Source: Bettongia penicillata ogilbyi (lineage: Eukaryota; Chordata; Mammalia; Diprotodontia; Potoroidae). Taken from it: 64,000 nucleotides of DNA. A program made the translations under genes and the position numbers. The stretch lies in the NCBI GenBank assembly GCA_023548195.1, contig JAJHZJ010000694.1:2232001-2296000 (forward strand). The letters are read 5' to 3'. The notes beneath the pieces are model-generated. The model was given only the letters and a program-made list of their open reading frames with translations, searched no databases and was not told the DNA's origin. Every line of letters begins with the position of its first letter. The first letter of the stretch is position 1. Shown here in pieces: positions 1-11,754 of the stretch.

Positions 1-59
1 AGCCTTCTCTGATTCTTCAGTTGTTAATATTCCTGCAATCCTCAAAGTACCTTGTGTTT

Positions 60-215
60 AATTATCTCATATATGTTCTCTCCCTCCAGTAGAATATAAG
101 GTCCTTGAAGACAGGTACTTTTTGTTTTGTTTTTTTGTTTATATCCTCAGCATGTAAAACATTGTATTGTACATAACAGGTGTTTAATAAATGTTTACTG
201 AATTAAATCTAAGAA
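60..215 (+). mobile_element. L2 LINE 3' end relic
   Basis: The stretch shows the typical L2 3'-terminal phrases in order: a 'ccttgaagacaggta' block, a 'cctcagcatgtaaaac' block, and 'caggtgtttaataaatg' near the end. This is the sense orientation of the L2 tail. Only the last ~150 bases are present, and the copy is diverged. Confidence 0.6.
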
Positions 216-950
216 CAGCCAAACAATCTCTTCTTCTTAGCCCTATAAATATCAAGCATTTCTTTATAATAGAATTTTTTAAAAATGTGACAGACTGACT
301 ATAAACCTGGAAATCAGCAACGCATAAAGAGGCTTAGGGAATATCACTGAGTTCTATGTGCATCTAAAATTCTCTAATCCCTCCCTCCTCCCTTCTCCAG
401 GTCCCTGTTTTCTCCTAAAGAGAGCAATAGTAACAGTGCTCTGGGCAGGTTTGCTAAATAACTCTAAGAATGAATAAATGCTTCTATGTCTTGGTCTGTT
501 TTGATCCTTTGAAAGTGTGCCAGCTGTTTCTTTTCATCTCAGTCACAATTTTCCTCATGGGCGTTCTTGTTCCCCTACATTATTGAGAACAGGTGTTACA
601 ATAACTGGGAAAATGTAAGTAAAGTTCACAAGGTTCAGAGGCCCCCAAATCGCCCTCTGGGTGGTCTCCCTCCAATGTCTTATAGGATAAAGGTCATGGA
701 AATCCTCTAAATAAAGGACAGATATGGCTTTTTGAAAACAAATTCTCTTTAATTCATCCCCTAAAATGAAATCCACCTTGATCAAATGAGGTAATCTGAT
801 AGCTTGAGAAGGATGGAATGAATTTTTTCTGAAGGTGCATTTTATTAATTCAAAATGGATTTCTTTATAGGGCTAGAGGGGATATAATTATTCATTACCC
901 AATGGTCAGGCAATGCTACATTCATAGAAGTAGAGAACAAGGAAGATGAT
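216..950. other. No recognisable gene or repeat
   Basis: AT-rich sequence with frequent stops in all frames. I see no exon-like structure, tandem repeat or clear transposon phrase here. Confidence 0.5.
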
Positions 951-954
951 AGCT

Positions 955-1195
955 CCATTGTATTCTGCCTTCATCATACCTTCATCTGACTGTGCTTGGA
1001 GGACTCTATTCACTTCTGGGTATTATATATTTGGAAAATCATTGGCAAACTTGACAGGATCAAAGACAGATGAATTCAATATTGGTTGGACTAGAGACTG
1101 TACCACACAGCTTGGTTGAAGGAAAAGGAGTTGTTTAGCTTGGAGAAAAAAAGACAAAACATGAATACTGCCTAAATGTATGGCAAAGTGAAATT
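955..1195 (+). mobile_element. L3/CR1-like LINE fragment
   Basis: The order of phrases resembles a sense L3/CR1 3' coding region: a 'cacttctgggtatta' stretch, then a 'ttggttgaaggaaaaggag' block followed by 'gtttagcttggagaaa'. In intact CR1 this region encodes the segment around the FSLEKRR motif. Highly diverged; edges uncertain. Confidence 0.45.
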
Positions 1196-2560
1196 CAACT
1201 TAATTGTGTTTCCCTCCCTTCTACACCCTCATACCACCAGCACCACCACCACCTCCACCCCAAACCCTAGCAGAATTAGGAACAAAGAATTGGAATGAGA
1301 CAAATTTCAGCTTGCTGACAGGAAAAATCTCCTAATTATTAGTAGTATCCCCAAAGGAGACTGAACTTCTTGGAGATCTAGTGAGTTTCCCATGAAAGTG
1401 ACTGTGATCACTTGTCTGCTTTCTTGTAGAAGTAATTTCTGTTTGGACCCGATCACCTCTAAGATTCCTTCCTACTCTAAGATTTCATGATTTGTGTTTC
1501 CCAGAAAAAACAGAAAGCCGAATTTTTCAGTAACTAATTAGAACCTTTCATTTCCACTCAGTGATACTCATGAGCAGAAGAACATATTGAGAGGAATGTT
1601 GGTACCTGTTTATAAAAGAGTGAGAGGCACTTGTAAAGGTGCTGAATCTCATAGACAGGAAATGAACTGATCAGCAGCAGATATATTTTTAAAGAATGCA
1701 TTGTTATAAAAATTGGTCCTTTGGAATGTGGGCTATGTTATCTTATAGGAACAATGTTATAAATGGGGTTAGGTTCCCAGATGAATTCACATTAACCTGT
1801 AATGTAGTTGAAATATTATACGTGTGCCTGCATGTGAAAAAATCCAAGAAATAATGTTATTGTGATTAATATTTTAGTTGCGTTGCACTTTTTTCCTGGT
1901 GAATGCATAGTATTTTTGTGGGTTAACCTGGAAATAAACCCACCATTTGGAATGTTTCATGTTTATTGTAGATTGCATAGGTTTCTTTGTTTTGTTTTTT
2001 CTGAGCTAGCCTGGGAACAAAACCACCACTTATAAATATTTTTTTTCTGGGGAAATGCAACTTATGAATACAAGGGTATGTGGAAGCACTGAGAACCCCA
2101 TATTTTTCTTCCAAAGCTATAGCTACTGGAGAGTTGAGGGACTAAAGGGATGAAGGGGTGCGGAAGCTAAGAGTGATGTGGAGTCCCAAGAAACTGGCTT
2201 GGCGGTGAGATGCAAGTGTCGAGACTAGGGGAGATGATTTGTAATGTAAAGTCATTGAGTTCCTGATCATTGCCCCACCCTATTTCCTCAGCCCTCCCCC
2301 CTTTCTCCACCTGGAATCCCCAGGCCCTAGGGCTCCTTCCAATCACTCCTCCCCACCCCAGGCCCAGGGATGTTATTACAAATGTAAAAGTACAAGCTCT
2401 ACATAAGTACCGAGGAATACAGAGTATAGAAGAGATCACTTGAGGGCGAAGCTGCTCAGGAAGGCAACACAAGCCTATTTGAATCTGAACTGTGGCCATT
2501 CAGCCTTTTATCTATCTGTGGTTTATATTAATGCAGCATTTCAGCTGAATAATACAAAGG
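1196..2560. other. Unclassified intergenic DNA
   Basis: No gene or clear repeat is seen. It contains a short CCA-rich imperfect tract at about 1234-1262 and a possible MIR 3' tail near 1450-1490. Open frames here are short and unrelated to known proteins. Confidence 0.5.
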
Positions 2561-2564
2561 AAAT

Positions 2565-2885
2565 GGATTGTTTGCCAACAGCACCATCCTATCTCCCCAT
2601 TCTATGTCCCCTCCCCTCTGGGAGTCTTTTGCAGATTTCCAGGGCTTTTTTTCTACTCTCTGGGTACCACTCCAATTCCTCATCCTGGAGTACCAGCTTT
2701 AAACTTGGGACCTGTGTCCTCATCACTGACTAGGTCCACCTCTTCCATGAAGCTTTCCCTGATTACTCTGTCTTGGGGTTTGCTGGTTAGATTTTTTTTC
2801 TCTTCCCTACTTATTCTATCATTTTTTAAAGGCTTGGACAATTAACTCTTTTGTCTCGTGTGGTTTCATTTATGATTTCTTGAAA
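2565..2885 (+). mobile_element. Possible L2 LINE fragment
   Basis: Pyrimidine-rich text with a 'cttccatgaagctttccct' phrase resembles the sense L2 3' region just before the tail. Divergence is high, so this is a tentative family assignment. Confidence 0.35.
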
Positions 2886-3202
2886 TAGAGTTCTGGAAAA
2901 TCAGGCTTCATGAAGCCCATTGGGATTCAAATAGAGATACTTGACCATGCCTTAAACCCAAATCACTCTGGCTCTCACTGATTTATCAATAATAGGTCCC
3001 AGCTCAAGCCTCACTTGGACATTGTTTGGTTTTTGATGGCTCAGAGTGTAAATAGCAAATATTTCTATCCTGGCCAGTAATCTTATGGGTCTTCCTCCTC
3101 CTGGTCTGATTTTTCCCCTCCTTGAACAGGCAAAGTAAGCCATCTTTTGCCTCATTTCTTACCTAGCCTCAAATCACCAAATCTGTGTTGTCTCAGTCAA
3201 AC
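2886..3202. other. No recognisable feature
   Basis: About 300 bases of non-coding sequence between a possible L2 scrap and the MAR1 SINE. Nothing identifiable. Confidence 0.4.
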
Positions 3203-3329
3203 AGAGACCTGGGAAAGGCCTTAGTTAAAAAAGGCCCACTGCATCTGGGGTTTTCTTCAGTCATCCTGACTTATGTCTTGCCACTGGACTCAGATGACCT
3301 TGGAGGAGAGAGTGAGGCTGATCACTTTT
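3203..3329 (+). mobile_element. MAR1-type SINE, 5' half
   Basis: Matches the first half of the marsupial MAR1-type SINE, with the same block order as the copies at 13220 and 45105: a 'ggccttag' block, a 'cagtcatcctga' block, then 'ggaggagagagtgaggctg'. The SINE breaks off at 3329 and resumes at 6626, because a HAL1-like element inserted into it. The duplicated target is about 15 bp, 3314-3329 and 6626-6640, with one mismatch. Confidence 0.8.
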
Positions 3330-4322
3330 AAAAAATGTATATTTATCAACAAACATTTTTCGATTAAAAAAAATTTATTTAGTATTTTATTTTTCCCCAG
3401 TTGTAAAACAATTTTTAACATTTCTTTTTAAAACTTAGGAGTTCCAAATTCTCTCTCTTCTTTCATTTCTTCTCCCTTCATTGAGAAGGCAAGCCATTTG
3501 ATAAGTTATACATGTGTAGTCATGCAAAACATATTTCCACATTAGTCATGTTGTGAAAGAACGTAGACCAAAAAAAAGACAAAAACCCCAAACCTCAAGA
3601 AAAATAAAGAAAGTAAAAAAAAAATTATGCTTCAGTTTGTAGACACCATCAGTTCTTTCTGTGGGGAAGGACAGAATTTTTCATCAGAAGTTCTTCAAAG
3701 TTGTCTTGGATCATTGTATTACTGAGGATAGCTAAATCATTCACAGCTAACCATCTTACTGCTGTTACTTTGCATCAGCTCATGTAAGTCTTTCCTCATT
3801 TTTCTGACAGCATTTCTTATAGTACAATAATATTCTATCACACTCATGTAGCACAGTTTGTTGAGCTATTCCCCAATCAATGGGCATCCCCTCAATTTCC
3901 AATTCTTTGCCATCAGAAAGTAGCTGCTATAAATATTTTTGTATATATAGGTCCTTTGGCTTTTTGTTTTTTATCTCTTTGTGAGTATGGAACTAGAAGT
4001 GGTATTGCTAGGTCAGAGGTTTTGCATGTTTTTATTACCCTTTGGGCACAGCTCCAAACTGCTCTCCAGAATGGTTGAATTAGTATACAACCTCACCCAT
4101 AGTATATTCATGTTTTAATTTTCCTACATCCCTTCCAACATTTGTCATTTTCCTTTTCTGTCCTATTAGTCAATGTAATAGGTATACCTCAGAATTGTTT
4201 TAATTTGCATTTCTCCAATCAATAGTGAGTTAGAATATTTTTTTCATATGACTATAGCTTTGATTACTTCATCAGAAAACTGTTCATATCTTTTGATTAT
4301 CAATTGAGGAATGGCTCTTATT

Positions 4323-4418
4323 TATATAAATTTGACTCATTTCTCTATATATTAAAAAATGAGGTCTTTATATATAAATTTGACTCATTTCTCTATATAT
4401 TAAAAAATGAGGTCTTTA
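4323..4418. repeat. Perfect 48-bp tandem duplication
   Basis: Bases 4323-4370 and 4371-4418 are identical. The unit begins 'tatataaatttgactcattt' and includes 'aaaaaatgaggtcttta'. It lies in the ORF2-end/3'UTR-like part of HAL1 copy 1. The host element is decayed while the two units are identical, so the duplication is recent or gene-converted. Confidence 0.95.
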
Positions 4419-5039
4419 TTAGAGAAATTTGCTTCAAATTTTTTTCCACAGTTATGATTACTAAATATGTTTCCCTCCATCCTTTTCTACCTGCTGCCCC
4501 ATTTTTTCTCTCTCTCCTTTCACCTTATCCCTCCTCAAAAATGTTTTGCTTCTGACTACCACCTCCCCCAGTTTGGCCTCCTTTCTATCACACCCCCCTC
4601 TCTTATCCCCTTCCCCTCTTACTTTTCTGTAGGATAAGATAGATTTCTATGCCCAATTGAGTGTATATGTTATTCCCTCTTTGAGCCAATTCTGATGGGA
4701 GTAAGGTTCGCTTACTACCTCTCATCTCCCTTGCTCTTCCTCTCCCCTCTAAAAACTTTTTCTTGCCTCTTTTATGTGAGATAATTTATTTCATTTTATC
4801 TTTCCCTGTCCCTTTCTCCCAGTACATTCTTCTCTCACCCCATAATTTTATTTTTTTAGATATGATCCCTTTGTATTCAATTCACACCCATGCCTTCTGT
4901 CTATATGTACTTCTTCTAATTGCCCCAATTATAAGAAAATTTTTATCTGTTACAAGTATCATCTTCCCATGAAGGAATGTAAAAAGTTTAACTTTACTAA
5001 ATCCCTTATGATTTCCCTTTCCTATTTAACTTTTATGCT

Positions 5040-6240
5040 TTTCTTGAGTCTTGTATTTGAAAGTCAAATTGGCTGTTCAGCTCTGGTCTTTTTATTAAGA
5101 ATGCTTGAAAGTCCTTTATTTCATTGAATATCCCTTGAAGGATTACACTCAGTTTTGCCAGATGGGTGATTCTTGGTTGTAATCCTAGCTCCTTTGCCCT
5201 TTGGAATATTTTATTTCAAGCCCTTCAGTCCTTTAATATAGAAGTTGCCAAATCTTGTGTTATCCTGATTGTGGCTCCATGGTACTGAATTTTTTCTTTC
5301 TGACTGCTTGCAATATTTTCTCCTTGTTCTGGGAGCTCTGAAATTTGGCTATAATATTCCTGGGAGTTTTCATTTTGGGTTCTCTTTCAGGAGGTGATTT
5401 GTGGATTCTTTCAATTTCAATTTCAATTTTAACCCCTGATTATAGACTATCAGGACATTCTCCTTGATAATTTCTTGAAAGTTGATGTCTAGGCTCTTTT
5501 TTTGATCATGGTCTTCTTGTAATGCAAATATTTTTAAATTATTAAATATTTAAATTCTCTCTCCTGAATCTATTTTCTAGGTCATTTGTTTCTCCAGTGA
5601 GATATTTCACATTGTCCTCTTTTTTTTTATTCTTTTGGTTTTGTTTGATTGTTTCTTGATTTCTCATTGTTATCAGCTTCCATTTGCTCAATTCTAATTT
5701 TAAGGAATTATTTTCTTCAGTGAGTATTTGTACCTCATTTTCCATTGGGCTAATTCTACTTTCTAAGGATTTTTTTTCCCATTTGACCAATTTTGCTTTT
5801 CACAGCATTCTTCTCCTCATTTACTTTTTGTAACTATCTTACAAATTGACCTATTCTGTCTTTTAAGGCAATACTGACAGTATTTTCTTCAGCATTTTTT
5901 TGTGTGGGTGTTTTTTCTTTTATCAAACTCTTGGCTCTTTTTTCATTATTTTCTTGCATTTCTCTCATTTCTCTTCCTAATTTTTCTTCTACCTCTCTTA
6001 CTTGATTTTCAATATCCTTTTTGAGCTCTTCCCTGGCATGAGACCAATTCATATTTTTCTTGGAGGTTTTGCATGTAGGAGTTTTGACTTTGTTATTTTT
6101 TTCTGAGTATGTGTTTTGATCTTCCTTGTCACCATAGTAACTTTCTACGGTCAGAATTTATTTCTCTTTGTTTGCTCATTTTCCCAGTCTATTACTTGAC
6201 TTTTAACTCTTTGTTAAAGCGGGACTCTGCTTCCTGGGTG
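5040..6240 (-). pseudogene. Decayed L1/HAL1 ORF1
   Basis: Two open pieces survive on the minus strand. Positions 6052-5834 read a coiled-coil segment including EELKKDIENQVREVEEKLG. Positions 5790-5542 continue the coiled coil and reach a DLENRFRRENLNI motif, the start of the RRM-like domain. Downstream to about 5040 the C-terminal domain is present but frameshifted. The same motif order occurs in copies 2 and 3. ORF1 proteins bind element RNA as coiled-coil trimers; this copy carries stops and cannot encode one. Confidence 0.75.
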
Positions 6241-6625
6241 GGGAACGTACTGTCCCAGGCTTCAGGGGTTTGGTGTAGCTGTTTCCAGTGATGCCTGAGG
6301 ACCTGTGAGTTTTCAGTTCTTCCAAGACGGCATGAGCTAAGGAGAATTGTGTTTACTCTCTCCTGGCCTGTGCTCTGATCTGTGAGAGACCACAATTACT
6401 CTTTTCTGTCCTGGAATTGCGATAAGGGCTCCTGATTCCCTGAGGCCACAAATTCTAGCGTGTTAATGTTCCTCTTCTCTCTGGGACCCAGGACTGAGAC
6501 CTGGATTCAGGTAGGGGCAAAGCAACAGAGTCCTGCCTCCAGTACCAGCAAAGAGATCCCTGTAATCTCCTTCTGACCAAAAATTGTTCAACTCCTTTAC
6601 TGTCTGTGAACTGACAGCTCTGGAA

Positions 6626-6752
6626 GAGGCTGATGACTTTGCACAGCCCTACCTCACCTCAATTCATTTCACTTGCAAGTCAAGAACATCACCCTCCTGG
6701 TGTCAGTGATCCTCTTCAAGAATGAAGGACAACCAACAAAGACAACCTGATT
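6626..6752 (+). mobile_element. MAR1-type SINE, 3' half
   Basis: Continues the SINE broken at 3329: 'gcacagccctacctcacc', a 'cacttgcaagtcaagaa' block, then the RTE-like tail 'gtgatcctcttcaagaatg' followed by 'aaggacaacc'. Bases 6626-6640 are the second copy of the HAL1 target duplication. Confidence 0.8.
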
Positions 6753-6784
6753 TCCCTATCTCATAATTATTTTTCCCTCCTTCG

Positions 6785-6955
6785 GAGTCAAATGAGCTGC
6801 ATTTCAATGCCAATTTTGCCACCTCCAACCTGGGTAACCAAAGCCTTATCACATACCTATTCTCTGCCTCATTTTTAAAATATGCAAAGCAAACGGGTTA
6901 GACTAGAAGGCCTCTAAGGACCTTTCTAGCCCTACAGCAATAGCTCAATGGTCCT
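6785..6955 (+). mobile_element. MIR-family SINE
   Basis: Shows the MIR-type 3' block 'ggttagactagaaggcctct' preceded by a diverged 'ctctgcctcatttttaaaat' splice-like core. Short and old. Confidence 0.5.
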
Positions 6956-6984
6956 AGATATTACTTGGCACTTATCTCATATAC

Positions 6985-7140
6985 CTCATAACATCCCTTG
7001 GCTTATTGACCTTTTCAGATATCTGCTCAACCAGATTATAAACTCCTTGGGAGTAATGTCCATATTCTATTCTTCTGTGGTGCCATGTACATAGTATGGA
7101 ACTATAGGATTTCAGAGCTTAATATGTATTTGTTGAATGC
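6985..7140 (+). mobile_element. L2 LINE 3' end relic
   Basis: Sense L2 tail phrases: 'ataaactccttgggagtaa', then 'gtgccatgtacatagtat' and 'tatgtatttgttgaatgc'. Confidence 0.6.
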
Positions 7141-7895
7141 AAACTTACCCTTTTCCTTCCTGTCCCTTTAGTTTTCTACTCTCAGAAGTTATCAGACAAA
7201 AAAAGTGGTTCGACAAACTCATTTAAAGTGTTAATAACTAAATAAAGATAACATCTTTAAAGGTTGACTCCTCCCAAGGGATTTCCATTCAACTAGGGAT
7301 TTCTGAAGACACAACATCACAATCCAAAAGAATGTATCTTTAATGCTGGAGGGTTGAGCATAACTTCCACCCCAATCCCCAGGATGAAGGATGTCAAGCA
7401 TTTTTAAGACCTTAAAGCACTATGTGAGAAGTATCATTCTTTTTATGGCTCCCCAACCCCTTCAAATCACACAAGTCACATTGCATGGCAATTATCTACA
7501 TGAAAAAGTGACCTTAAATATGGTTACAGATAATATGTGGAGGCTGGAGATGCTGGTTACTATAAAGTTCAAGGTAAGAGGTCATCTGGGTTGTCTTGAG
7601 TGGTTTTCTTTTGTGGTTCCTAAAAACAATAAGAGAGTTTATGGAGTTGGGTGCCTTGTAGGGAGAATAACCCCTCTCAGTAATAGAAATGAGAGATTAG
7701 AGTTTCTTTTCTGTTAAGCTTTCCTAACGCTGAGCCAACAAGCTGTGAAAGGTGACGATTTACATAGAGTAACTCAAGATTTACTCTGTCTACAGAAATG
7801 TTCATCCTATCACCTTAAATTGGCTACCCAAGTCCCTGTCAGAGGCTTATCTATGCTGAGTCCAAGACACTGCAAAAAAGCTACCATAAGTGGTT
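7141..7895. other. Unclassified intergenic DNA
   Basis: No recognisable repeat or gene. A 108-codon open frame at 7391-7717 has no recognisable domain, no signal of purifying selection visible by eye, and is not supported as a gene. Confidence 0.45.
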
Positions 7896-7899
7896 ATTT

Positions 7900-8075
7900 T
7901 TAGATAATAAGATCATAAATTTAGAACTGAAAGGGATATTAGAGGTCATTGAGTCCAACTTTCTCATTTTACAGTTAAGGAAACTGAGGCCTGAAAAGAC
8001 TTGTCAAGAATTACATAGTAAGTATATGAAATGGGATTCAAACTCAAGACCTTCTGACTCCAAGTCCAGCACTCT
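7900..8075 (-). mobile_element. MIR-family SINE
   Basis: Antisense MIR/THER-type text: 'agaggtcattgagtccaact', 'ctcattttacagttaagg' and 'aaactgaggcctgaaaagac'. It ends at a short AC run (8078-8098). Confidence 0.65.
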
Positions 8076-8077
8076 AT

Positions 8078-8098
8078 ACACACACACACACACACACA
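8078..8098. repeat. (AC)n microsatellite
   Basis: About ten dinucleotide units directly after the MIR relic, probably grown from its A-rich end. Confidence 0.9.
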
Positions 8099-8189
8099 GA
8101 AACATCAAGGGCAACCCATAAATTTTGGTTTCTATGGGTTATGGTGGGTAAGATGCCAAAGATCTATGTATATGCTTAAAAATCTCAGA

Positions 8190-8345
8190 ACCTATTCACT
8201 TTCCAAGTTAGAAGGGACCTCAGACACCATCTAGTAGTCCAACTCTCTACTTGAAGTGCGATTTCCCCTCTATAACTTCCTTGAGAAGTGAGTATTCAGT
8301 CTCTACTTACAGGCTTACTGACAAGGAACTCAAGTCTTCCCAAGA
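8190..8345 (-). mobile_element. L3/CR1 LINE 3' end fragment
   Basis: Antisense L3-type 3' end: 'agttagaagggacctcagac', 'atctagtagtccaactctc', then a block resembling the CR1 text for the last coding residues and 3' UTR. Confidence 0.55.
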
Positions 8346-8710
8346 CAACTAATTTAATTTTTGACCATTCTAATTGTTATTACAAGGTGTTGCCCAGGTA
8401 GATTTTTTTTATGTCCACATGGTTTGTCTAAATGAGGCTTGTGTGAAGGCATTGATTGGTATCTCTGAAATCTTGACCACCAAGGGAAACTTTGATTCTT
8501 GGCTACGAGCAGGAACAATGAGTCTGGCTAATCCACTTTTCTCAGAGAAAGGGTACAAGACTAGAATTACATCACTAAGGATTTTTTATTTTTAGATTCA
8601 AGCCATTTTTCTGGTCTCTATCACTATCTCTGGTCTCTGAAAGGGAAGGAATAACCCCAGGCCTATACCCACAGGCTTGACTCATTCCCACGAAATGAGA
8701 GTCATACATA
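8346..8710. other. No recognisable feature
   Basis: Non-repetitive by eye. A 73-codon open frame at 8374-8595 looks like chance. Confidence 0.4.
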
Positions 8711-8712
8711 CG

Positions 8713-8738
8713 CACACACACACACACACACACACACA
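8713..8738. repeat. (CA)n microsatellite
   Basis: Thirteen uninterrupted CA units in otherwise unremarkable sequence. Confidence 0.95.
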
Positions 8739-9053
8739 GAGTCACAAACAGTGAATAGTGAGTTCACCCATTCGTCTAAGCAGGTAGCAAACAGAAGTCA
8801 GAAAAGTTCTACAGATTAATGTACACCACCAAGCACATAGAGTGAATGAGCTCTCCAAGTGGCAGTGAAATATCTCAGCTCCAACAGGAGGTCTGGATCT
8901 ACCCCAAAATCTCTAGGGAGGCAAGATAGAAATTAGAACAGGTTGAGTAGTCAGCTTTCCCTTTACATGTCTGCCTTTTCTTTGTTTTCATAGATTTCTC
9001 CCTGAAGAAAGTCTGGAACCACATGTTTGTCTGCCTCTCTGTCTTTCTCTCTC

Positions 9054-9058
<5 letters not shown>

Positions 9059-9137
<79 letters not shown>
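9059..9137. repeat. (CT)n microsatellite
   Basis: About 39 uninterrupted CT units, preceded by an imperfect CT-rich ramp from 9030. Long enough to be polymorphic. The open frame through it is a repeat artefact. Confidence 0.97.
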
Positions 9138-9141
<4 letters not shown>

Positions 9142-9354
9142 GGAATGAGGAACATCTTTCTGCTCCAAAACTCTCATGTCAACTCTGCCCATCAGGTAGA
9201 CACACAGCATCTACTCATCATTGGTTATGCAAATGATCTCTTTAAAATCCAGGCGACATTTGAAAGTTTTTCCTTGTGTTGAGCCAAAATCTTCCCCTGT
9301 ACCTTCCATCTCTTCCAATCAGTACCCACGAAGAATTTATTTAATTCCTCTTCT

Positions 9355-9462
9355 GTATTCCTGCTACTTAACCTTTCTGAGCTTCAGCTGAAGTTCTAAA
9401 TTGTGGGGGTTGGACCAGCTGATCCCTGAAACCCCCTCTTGCTCTAAATTCTATGTTCCTTA
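9355..9462 (+). mobile_element. MIR-family SINE 3' part
   Basis: Contains 'acctttctgagcttcagc', 'gggttggaccagctgatcc' and 'tctaaattctatgttcc', the sense 3' half of the MIR/THER type. Confidence 0.5.
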
Positions 9463-9584
9463 GGAAATGTTTAAAGGCAGCTCATGCAGGCCTGACAGCT
9501 AAGACTGTGAGGGAGAACGGTGGAGGTTTCTGCAAAGGCTTTGACTCTTTCCAAAAGTGTATAGTCTAGGTCTAAAAACAACTT

Positions 9585-9840
9585 TGAAAGACTTAAGAAC
9601 TCTGATCAATGTAATGACCAACCATAATTCCAGAGGACCATTGCTACCAGCTTCCTGACAGAGATGATGAACTCAAGGTGCAGAATGAGAAACACATTTT
9701 GGACATGGCAAATATGTGGATTTGCTTTGCTTATTATCTATGTATGTTTTTGTTTTTTTACAAGTTTTTTTTTTTAATGAGGGAGGTGGGAGAGAAAATA
9801 AATTTTATTAATTAAAAAAAATTAGTTTAAGACTTTTTAA
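9585..9840 (+). mobile_element. L1-type 3' end
   Basis: Shares block order with 54598-54870: 'cttaagaactctgatcaatg', 'cctgacagagatgatgaact', a 'ggacatggcaaatatg' block, T-runs, and an 'aataaattttattaatta' end. A marsupial L1 3' terminal fragment is the best reading; exact subfamily unknown. Confidence 0.5.
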
Positions 9841-11230
9841 AAAACCAAGTAACGTGGACCCTTCTCTTCTCTGTTGCCTAATGCCCATAAAAACAGAATA
9901 GGAACTTGGCAAATTCTACCCCAGGACCCTCTTTTAGAATCTTCCTGTCATGCCAGGATGTGAACTGTCAGCTTCATATCCCAGATTAGTGGGTGAATGA
10001 AATACTACTCTGTTTGCTCCTAGGAGTGACCTTACCGTGGGCAGTGTATTTTAGTGGCAGGCTGGGCCATCTCACTGTAGCCAGTCAAGTCTTGCCTGGC
10101 TGGCATAGTAGAAAGCAGACCTCGTAGCTGCAGTTTCACAAACCCTTCTCAGATTAGTCAGCAGCAAGGCCTTCTGTAGTCCCCTGAGCAACTTTCTGGA
10201 GCAGAGAAGACATCTGTCCCTCCCACCTACCTGTCCCTCCAGGGACATTAAAAGGAGGACCTGGTGACAAAGCAGGTGGTCCAAGGCTTTCCTGTTCACT
10301 TCATAAGCATTATGATCCTCTTGTTTCCATTTGAAACCAGTGGGGACGTGAAGGAGGCTTTACCCATCCTCATGATTAAAGAAATTGAACCCCCAAAGTG
10401 TGCTTTTGGGAAATAGTTTGCTCAAGCGAAAGTCCCAGATTGCTCAGCATGAAATGGGAGAAGAGATTATCTGAACACTCCATCTGTGGTCCTTGAGGGG
10501 CACTGGGCTCGGTGCCTGATTGCTGGAACCCAGGAGTCTTACAGTTAAGCAACGAGGAAACCAGCTCCACTCTGGTTTTTCTCTTGTTAGAAGAGAAAGA
10601 TCCTGGCTGGGCCCTGGCTTCAGAAACTGGCTCTTGGGATTCAGCCAGGTGCAGTGTATAACATTGCCTGAGCCTGGCTTCCCTTCTTTGTGGGTTGCTC
10701 AAAGTATTTCCATTCACAACCATAGCTCTGACCTTAGAGGAGCAAAGAAATTTTGAGTTAACATTTAGCTGGTTTCTCTTGCCTACAGGGGATGATTGGT
10801 TGTGAACTGAACCTTCTGCAAGGGTCTCCTGATGGAAGGTCATGTATGTTCTTTTTTACATTTCTTACCCAGATTCTCCTTTGCTTAATCTTTGATTCCT
10901 TTTTACTTCTCATGCTGATGCTGTAAGCAGCGATGAAAATGGCCAGTGGCAGCTGCATTTGATTAACCTACCACTGTTTTCTTATCTTGCTTTCTAAATT
11001 TAATTGCCAAGGGTGAGAAAAGCAAGACTGCCATTATCATAGGAAAAGATCTCTAGGCCAGCCCTTTGTGAATGTCAGTCACGAGTCTGGGATTAAAGAA
11101 CTACGGTGCAGGGCAGCTTTAAGGACTCCACCCACAAACTATAGGCCTAGAACAGATAGCTAAACCAGTCAGACGAGGTGGGAGAAGCTCTGGAGTGCTA
11201 ACCCAGCTTAGGGTATGTGTGTGTCTCTTT
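9841..11230. other. Unclassified intergenic DNA
   Basis: One of the larger stretches without visible repeats. It holds a 155-codon minus frame at 10376-10843 with no recognisable domain. No splice-flanked exon is evident. Confidence 0.45.
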
Positions 11231-11234
11231 TAGT

Positions 11235-11345
11235 TTTTGCTTGTTTGTTGGAGGAGGGAAGGACAGGCAATTGGGGTTAGGTGACTTGCCCAAGGTCACA
11301 CAGCTAGTAAGTGTATCAAGTGTCTGAGGTCGGATTTGAACTGTA
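11235..11345 (-). mobile_element. MIR-family SINE core
   Basis: Carries the antisense core: 'aggtgacttgcccaaggtca' then 'cacagctagtaagtgtatca' and 'ggtcggatttgaactg'. Confidence 0.7.
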
Positions 11346-11754
11346 TATAGCTTTTAAATCAGATTGTTATAAAATTGGATAAAAAAGTGGCATGGTCGTA
11401 ATGCAAAGAGTCTGGACAACCTGGGTTCAAATCCTGTCTCTGACATAAACTGGGTAAGCACCAAGAACAGTGCTCTAGAGGGAATTCTCCAAGACTATAA
11501 ACTGCAGAGAAGGTGACTGCCTGCATTGGTAGATAGAATTTCCTTTCCTTTGAGTTCCCTATACTAGTAAGATCAAAGGTCAATTCCCAATCCCTACAAA
11601 TAAACACAAGCAAGTAACATCAATGTATCCATTGCAGGTACATTTCTCAGCCTGAGTCAAGCCTCTCCAGTCCCCCAAATTAATCTCACCAAAGTCAAAG
11701 TTCAGTTTCTTCTAACTATTCCCTGGCTCAAATCCTGGATCGATTTGACTTTGG
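11346..11754. other. Unclassified, with short SINE-like scrap
   Basis: A phrase near 11410-11460 ('gggttcaaatcctgtctctg') resembles a sense tRNA-headed SINE core; the rest is unrecognised. Confidence 0.35.

Larger units (their letters stand above)
3330..6625 (-). mobile_element. HAL1-like (ORF2-less) L1 element, copy 1
   Basis: On the minus strand this reads 5' region (about 6250-6625), decayed ORF1 (about 5040-6240), a polypyrimidine-rich spacer (4430-4980 on the plus strand), then an L1 ORF2 C-terminal/3'UTR-like end (3330-4430). The AT-rich tail lies at 3330-3410. The reverse-transcriptase part of ORF2 is missing, so it fits a half-L1. TSDs at 3314-3329 and 6626-6640 show it jumped as a unit into a MAR1 SINE. 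It is much more decayed than copies 2 and 3, so it is older or from another subfamily. Confidence 0.8.

Noticed and set aside
10376..10843. 155-codon minus-strand open frame, the longest outside the LINEs
   Set aside because: No recognisable domain, composition like random translation, an opposing open frame over the same bases, and no splice or promoter context.
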